Shown here in pieces: positions 58,030-64,000 of a DNA stretch of 64,000 nt (positions are counted from its first letter, which is position 1; each line of letters starts with the position of its first letter). The position numbers and the translations under genes were made by a program. The notes under the pieces were generated by a model, which saw only the letters and a program-made list of their open reading frames with translations, was not told the DNA's origin and made no database searches. The DNA comes from Cavia porcellus. Taxonomy: Eukaryota > Chordata > Mammalia > Rodentia > Caviidae. The DNA lies in the NCBI RefSeq assembly GCF_034190915.1, contig NW_026947484.1, positions 183,948,982 through 184,012,981 of the forward strand, written 5' to 3'.

Positions 58030-59190
58030 TGCCTTTATTTGTCTGCTTTTCTCCATTCTATTTTCTGCTCCATTCCCTGAGGCCTCTCTGCCTCTATTCC
58101 TGAAATTCTTTTTTCTCTCTCAAGAATGTTCTTCAGTATTCTTGGTAGAGTTGAATTGATGGTCACGAATTCCCCCAGTATATCCTTGCCTTGGAAGCAT
58201 TTTGTTTCTCCATTAATTTCTAGGGACAGTTTTGCAGGGTATGTCAATCTGGGCTGGAAGTTATTTTCTTTCAGGGCTTGGAATATTTCACTCCAAGCTT
58301 TTCTTGATTTGATGGTCTGTGTTGAGAAGTCTGCCATGATTTTGATGGGTTTTCCTTTATAGGTGGTCTGGTTTTTTCCTATGCTGGCTTTTAATATTCT
58401 GTTTTTACATTGAATTTTTGGGATCTTGCTTATTATATGCCTGGGTGTAGCTCGGTTCAGTTGTAGGTGGCTGGAGTTCTGTATGCCTCATCCATCCAAA
58501 TATCATTTCCTTTTCCTATGCTTGGGAAGTTTTCCTTTATTATTTCTGTGAATAGCTTTGTAGTTCCTTTGTTTGTACTCATGTTTCTTCATTCACATTC
58601 TTAGCTCAGGGGCATAAGCACCTGCCTTGCAAGCAGGTGCTCGTGTGTTCAATCCCAGGTACTGATGAAAAAACAAAAAAAACTTCACATTCTTTATTCT
58701 TAAGTTATAGATCATCTTGTCTTCTAGCTGTTGCAATGTTACTACTTATTTTCTTGTTATTTTTATGAAATCTTTCCTTTTACAATCACACATTGCAAAT
58801 CTGTTGTCAAGTTTTGATAGTCTATCCTTAGTTTCTTTCAAGCAGTTTTTCCAGCTTTCAATGGAATTTTTAATTTCCTGGTAATCTCTTTGACCCTGCT
58901 TCATGTATTCTAGGTTTTCTTTATGTTCTTCATTGAATGTTTCTCTCCTTTTTTGTGTCCCTCCATTCTTCTATCTGTGTCTTCTTGTGAGGTGCTTAGC
59001 ATTTCTTTCATTAACCTACTTATATGTTGCTTTACTTGACGAAATATTTCACTTTTGAGCTCATCTATGAGGTTTTAAAGATGTCTCTTTATGTCCACTG
59101 ATGCCATGTCTGATATTGCATGTTTGCTGCCCTCAATCTCTTTTGTATTTACCTCTCCTGGATCAGTGTTCTCAGGGCTGGGGGTGGGGA
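58030..59190 (-). pseudogene. ORF1-type RNA-binding protein relic of half-L1
   Basis: In L1 this protein coats the RNA and acts as a nucleic-acid chaperone. The minus-strand C-terminal domain is open from 58337 to 58035 (101 codons including the stop). It reads MADFSTQTIKSRKAWSEIFQ, then LKENNFQPRLTYPAKLSLEI, closely following the rodent L1 ORF1 C-terminal signature (ADFST, W.EIFQ.LKENNFQPR, YPAKLS). The upstream coiled-coil half (about 59130-58750) has heptad-rich pieces such as LIDELKSEIFRQVKQHISRL but contains stops and shifts. An ID SINE splits it at 58603-58683. Not translatable as a whole, but better preserved at the C-terminus than its L1 neighbours. Confidence 0.85.
58603..58683 (+). 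mobile_element. 5'-truncated ID-like SINE
   Basis: Starts inside the A box (agctcaggggcataagcacc), keeps the TGC anticodon arm and B-box region, and ends A-rich. TSD ttcacattctt at 58592-58602 and 58684-58694. Confidence 0.93.
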
Positions 59191-59228
59191 CTTTTTCTTA
59201 TTTCTTTCTCTTGTCAATACATGTAATC

Positions 59229-59585
59229 TTTAGACTTGATTGTCAACTTGATTTAATTAACAGCTGCTTAGTATATTAGAGCACACCTGTGGATGTGTCT
59301 CTAGGGATGTTTACAATAGATGAGGGGCATTTACAGCATCAAACCAAAGGAAGGAAATTGTTCCTGATTGTGAGTGACACTCTCCAACAGACATGCACAC
59401 TACAAAGAATGAAAAGAGAAAGGATAAACTCAGCCAGCATTTAAAAAGGTTTTCTGTTTGAGCAAGTGTGTCTTTTGTTACTATCATTGCCTGTAGACAT
59501 CAATAGCCATCAGATTAGATTATTTGGCCTTTTGGCCCAGAGTTACATCTTTATGGCTAATAAATATCATGTATATAAATGTATG
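59229..59585 (+). repeat. Interspersed repeat, unnamed family
   Basis: 'gattgtcaacttgatttaat...gagcacacctgtggatgtgtctctagggatgttt...' has the layout of a widespread rodent medium-reiterated repeat that begins with 'gattgtcaacttga'. The half-L1 inserted at its left edge. The family name is not certain. Confidence 0.5.
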
Positions 59586-59660
59586 TATATATAAATATAT
59601 ACATATAAAACATATAAATACATACGTATTTATATATAAATATAAATACTATATATAAAT
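59586..59660. repeat. TA/TATG-rich simple repeat
   Basis: Interrupted atat/tgta/aaat units. Confidence 0.9.
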
Positions 59661-59834
59661 ATGCTGATTTTTAACACTTATGTCTGTGCAACCACTCTCC
59701 TTTGAATTTATAGAATATTTTTAGAACTTCATTACACATAGTTTTCTCTTCTTAGACTATACTCTTATTTCTTGCTTTCATAAGCATTAATTTTGTCTGA
59801 ATGTATACTTACATGCCTTGTTTTTGTTACAGAA
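59661..59834. other. unassigned spacer
   Basis: Nothing recognised between the simple repeat and the L1 leader. Confidence 0.4.
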
Positions 59835-60339
59835 CATCTTGTTTCAGGCTGCTGAATTAGAAGTATAGGCAATGAGACAGGGCTAGATCCTCAAAGTAGC
59901 CAGAGCATAAGCCCAGACACTTTGCAACTATGGGGGAGACAGACACCTGCTGTGGGCCAGGCCTCAAGACAAAGGATCAAACAAATGCATCCACATCCTA
60001 AGGACTGATATTCTAAATAGTTCTGATCCACCCACATGGAGGAACCATAGGTTAGGCTTGTAGGGACTGGGAAGCTATACCTAGTGACCATGCCACACCT
60101 GGGAAGAATCTCTGAGGCACACAAGGACTGGGAGTCTGTGCTCAGCAGCCCACTGTCATCTGGAAACACTCAGTGAGGCCCACAGGGATTGGAAAACATC
60201 ACCCAGTGCCTACCAACATCCAAATAGCATCTCTGAGGCTTATAAGGACTGAGAGTCTGCCCCCAGTGACCTGCCTTCTAGCAGATGGGCTGCTAACACA
60301 GGAAGCAACTAGGACAGTTGATTCAGAGAAACACCAGGA

Positions 60340-61350
60340 AATGCCAAAATTAAAGAACAAAATGCAATGTCAAGCTGCCAACCCACCAGATCAAGTACAG
60401 GAGACATAGAAAAGGAATAAATTAGAAATAACACACCTAATATTTCTAAAATGATAGCAAAGAAAGTAAAGAAATAATTCCAGGAAACTGTAAAGGAAAA
60501 CAAATCAGAAATTATCTCTAAGGGAAAAATAGAAATGATAAATGTAATGCAAGAATTGGTTAGTATATCCCAAAACAACATAGAATTTTAAAAAGTAGGG
60601 AAGCAAAGGTAAATGATGGAAACATTGAATGAATACAAGAAACAAATAGAATACATGAAACAGTATCAAAGAGATAACAAGAAAATTAAAAATTCTATTG
60701 AAAGCTGGCAACACTGTACAAACATAATTAAAGACAGACTCTCAGACCTTGAAGAGAGGGTTGTGGCTAGTGATAATGAAAGGAAAGATTTTTTAAAAAT
60801 AAGAATCAGGAAATAACAATTCAACAGCTACAGGTTGATGCAAAGACAAACAATATAAGAATGATAGGTGTCAACATAAAAAGACAACACAAATGACATA
60901 AAAAGACCATTGGCAGAAGTGACAGCAGAAAATTTTCCAAATGTGGAAAAAAAAACCTGACTGATAAGTGAGGCATATACAACTCCAACTAGTGCAAAAA
61001 AAAAAAAATCTAAATCTCAACATATAATAACCAAGATCAAAGAAATTCAACACAAAAGCAGAATATGAAAAGCCACTCTAGAGAACAGAAACAGATCTCC
61101 TATAAAGGAAACCTATCAGAAACATGGCAGACTTCTCAACAAAAATCTCCAAGTCTAGAACATGGAGTGAAATATTTCAAGTACTGAAAGAAAACAAATC
61201 ACAACCCTGATTGTTGTACCCTGCAAATTATCTTTCAAAATCATGGAGATATAAGATACTTCTATGACAAAGAACAGCTGAAAACAAGAACTTCATGGCA
61301 ACCCAACCAATCCTACAAAGAATATTGGAAAACATTGTAGAAAAAGATGA
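60340..61350 (+). pseudogene. LINE-1 ORF1 pseudogene
   Basis: Starts ATGCCAAAATTAAAG (MPKLKNKMQCQAANPPDQVQ), typical of L1 ORF1 starts. A coiled-coil region (60480-60790) includes MMETLNEYKKQIEYMKQYQR, continuing to IKNSIESWQ. The C-terminal domain near 61123-61260 reads MADFSTKISKSRTWSEIFQV, then LKENKSQP, a stop, and YPANYL. Stops and frameshifts throughout make it inactive. ORF1 normally binds L1 RNA. Confidence 0.85.
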
Positions 61351-61469
61351 AAATGACCACAATTCCAAGAACATCAACAAGAAGAAACTAACAAGCAGGA
61401 CAAGCAATTAAACAGAAGGAAAAAGTAGGGAACCAACAACAGAAAGATAAAGTGACAAAGATAAGCCAA

Positions 61470-64000
61470 TACATAATCAGTTATAACCATTAATGTAAAT
61501 GGTCTCAGTTCAACAATGGAAAGAAATAGGGTGGCAGAGAGGATCAGAAACAAAATCCAACAATATGCTGTATACAAGAAAAACATTTAACTCAAAGGAA
61601 AATTCATAGACTAAAAGTCAAAGGAAGGAAAACAATGCTCTATATGACAAACAAAAGCAGGGGTAGCTATTCTGTTTGCAGACAATGTGGATTTTAAACC
61701 AAGAATGATCAGAAGAGATAATGTAACTACATACTTGCTAGGGGAAAACTTCAAGAAGAGATAACAATCATATGCATAATCATATGCATATATATATGTA
61801 ATAAATATGAGAGCATCTCCTCTATGTAAGACAAATTTTAATAGACATGAAAATCAAATAAACAATAAAACAAATATAATGGCGGTTCTTAACACCCCAT
61901 TGTCACAAGGAGACAGATAACTAGACAAAAGCTCAACAAAGAACTGAATAAAAAATGTGAAAAAATGGACTTGGTTGTGTGTACAAAGTGTTCCACACAA
62001 CATCAGAATATTCATCTTAGAATTCTTCTCAGAAGTACATGGGACATTCTCAACATAGAATGTATACTAGACCTTAGAAAATGCTTAAGAAAATGCAAAG
62101 GAATTGAAATTATCCCATGAGTATTATCTGACTATAGTGCAATGAAATTGGAAATTAATAACAAAAAAAAAACCCACAAAAGCTCCACAAACACATGGAA
62201 ATTAAATAGTAACCTACTAAATAATCAATGAGTTTCAAAGGAAATTAAAGAAGAAATTAATATACACAATGAAACCAAAGAGCAAATACAACTTACTGGA
62301 ACCTGTGGAATGCAATAAAAGCAGATCTCAGGAGGAATTTTATAGAAATGAATTATCATACCAGGAAAACTGAATGAGCAAAAATAACCTAATGCTGCAC
62401 CTCAAACTTCTAGAAAAAGACGAACAAATCAAGCTCAAACACCAAAGAAGAGAGAAAATTATAAATATCAAAGCAGATGTTAACATGATTGAGACTATGA
62501 AAAAATATAATGAATTAATGAATTGAAAAAGTTGATTCTTTGAAAGGATAAATAAAATTGACAAATCACTGGACAGCTTTATCCAAAAAAAAAAAAATAA
62601 AATAAAATAAAAAACTCGCATTCATGCAGTAAGGAATGAAAAGGGTGAAATCATTATAGATCCTATGGAAATGCAGAAGATAATCAATACCTACTTTTAA
62701 AACTTATACTCTCATAGGCTAAAAAACAGAAGAAATTGATAGATTCCTAGAAACATATGAATTACCAAAGCTGTAACAAGAAGATATAAAACTTCTGAAT
62801 AACCCAAAATAAGTTCATAAAATTGAAAATGTAATTAAATCTTACCAAAAAGCTCATTTCAATGGTTTCACAGCTGACTTCTACAAGAAATTTAGAGATG
62901 ATTTAATACTAATACTCTTCAAATACTTTAATGAAATTGAAAGGAAAACAATTCTCCCTCATCCTTTCTGGGAGGCAAATATTACCCTGGTACCAAAACT
63001 AAGGAAATAATCAACCAAAAAAGAAAATCATAGGCTAATCTCTCTAATGAGTGTAGATGCAAAAATGCTCAGTAAAATGCAAGCAAACAGAATGCAAGAA
63101 ATCAGCAAGAAGATTATACACCACAACCAAGTGGAATTCATCCCAGTAACATAAGGAAGGTTCAACATATGCAAACCAACAAAAATAACACACAATATTA
63201 GCACAGTATAGGATAAAAATTATACGATCATCCCAATAGATGCCAAAAAACTTTTAATAAATTTCAACACTCATTCATGGGGGGAAAAACAGAGAAAATC
63301 AGAATAGATAGCCCTTACCTCAATCTGATAAAAGGTATCTATGACAAACTAATAGGCAGCATCATATTCACTGGTTGAAATCTAAAAGTTTTCATTCTAA
63401 AATCAGAACCAAGACAGGAATGCCCACTGTCACCTCTCTTATTCAATATACTTCTGGAAACATTAGCCAGGGCAATTAGACAAGAGAAAGAAATAAAAGG
63501 AATAAGAATAGGAAAGAAAAAAGTTAAATTATCACTATTTGCAGATGACATGATTTGCAATATAGCAAACCCCAAAAATTCCAACAGACTTCTAAACTTA
63601 ATAAGAAATTCCAGAAGTATACCTGGGTACAAAGTCAGTACTCAGTAGTCAATATCATTCATGTACACAAACAATAAACTCATTGAGAGAGAAGTTAGGG
63701 TAGACACACCTTTCGCAGTAACATCAAAAAAAGAAATGCTTAGGAATTAATCTAACAAAGGAAGTAAAAGACATATATTGCAATAGTCTGAAAAAGAAAT
63801 TGAAGAGCAATTCACAAAATGGAAAGATGTCCCTTGCTCATGCATGCTAACAACCTACACTGTGAAAATGGCCATTCTCTCAAAGCTTTTACATAGTTTA
63901 CATGCAATCCCAATCAAAATACATTAAGCACACCTCACATTTAGAGAAAAGATTTAGAGAAAAGATTCCTAACTTCATATGCAACCGTAATAGACCTAGA
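61470..64000 (+). pseudogene. LINE-1 ORF2 pseudogene, partial
   Basis: The endonuclease start is visible as VITINVNGLSST (61478-61515). The RT region shows [20 protein letters not shown] (63421-63480) and the catalytic box LSLFADDMI (63527-63553) with both aspartates kept. The upstream 'NFNTHSW' region and the post-[19 protein letters not shown] segment are also legible. The frame is broken many times upstream (for example in 61560-62700), and an A-rich run at 62585-62613 has expanded. The element is dead although its RT box is intact. It continues past the window. Confidence 0.9.

Larger units (their letters stand above)
56449..59216 (-). mobile_element. Half-L1 (HAL1)-like element, ORF1 only, with TSD
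   Basis: A single retrotransposition unit bounded by a perfect 15-bp direct repeat, atacatgtaatcttt, at 56434-56448 and 59217-59231. On the minus strand it starts at about 59216, enters an ORF1 relic (59190-58030), and passes directly into 3' non-coding sequence. It ends in a T/A-rich tail complement at about 56449-56475. No endonuclease or reverse-transcriptase sequence lies between ORF1 and the 3' region, so it would depend on L1 ORF2 protein in trans, as known HAL1 elements do. The 3' region has four diverged modules of about 155 bp (56478-57150). It carries an ID SINE (58603-58683) and an ERV-like LTR (57173-57417) as later insertions. An internal deletion of an ordinary L1 is the alternative. 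Confidence 0.75.
59835..64000 (+). mobile_element. LINE-1, sense, 5' leader to mid ORF2, cut by window
   Basis: A GC-richer 5' leader at about 59835-60335 with repeated 'tctgaggc...aggactgagagtctg' units (59995-60270), then ORF1 and ORF2. It has the same family organisation as the antisense copy at 36885-42832. The 3' end lies beyond the window. Confidence 0.92.

Overview
This window is nuclear DNA from a mammal, almost certainly a rodent. It is AT-rich, has no credible intact protein-coding gene, and consists largely of retrotransposon debris. Three things point to a rodent: many copies of a tRNA-Ala(TGC)-derived, ID-like SINE flanked by target-site duplications (TSDs); monomeric 7SL-derived B1-type SINEs; and LINE-1 copies whose ORF1 C-terminal domain resembles that of rodent L1. 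I saw no B2/B4-type SINE, which argues weakly against mouse, rat and their close relatives. I cannot name the species.

Layout. 1-480 is unassigned. 480-4575 is an old sense L1, broken by SINEs, microsatellites and a possible LTR. About 5200-6210 holds an antisense relic of a piggyBac transposase. 7427-9735 is a 5'-inverted L1 carrying a nested 623-bp L1-related insertion. 9960-10510 has a short open segment followed by a CpG-containing direct repeat with three CCGGAAGT motifs. 10500-36880 is mostly unassigned AT-rich sequence with scattered SINEs, MIR relics, L1 3' ends, a MaLR LTR, a medium-reiterated repeat seen three times, and two more GC-rich unassigned blocks (19981-20723 and 21070-22700). 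36885-42832 is a nearly full-length antisense L1. 47165-51440 is a dense nest of L1 fragments containing a perfect 107-bp inverted repeat. 51665-52775 is another antisense L1 3' end, carrying a B1 and an ID SINE inside one TSD pair. 53150-55960 is an old antisense L1. 56449-59216 is the most interesting unit: an ORF1-only 'half-L1'-like insertion bounded by a perfect 15-bp TSD. About 59835-64000 is a sense L1 with ORF1 and ORF2 relics that runs off the window.

No genes work together here. What can be read is an insertion history: successive waves of L1, half-L1-like, B1 and ID insertions, two 5' inversions (twin-priming type), and one local inverted duplication. Most annotated coding stretches are dead retrotransposon ORFs. 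The open frames at 9960-10140 and 45937-46806, and the GC-rich block at 21070-22700, are the only places where unrecognised host-gene sequence (probably retrocopies) might hide.
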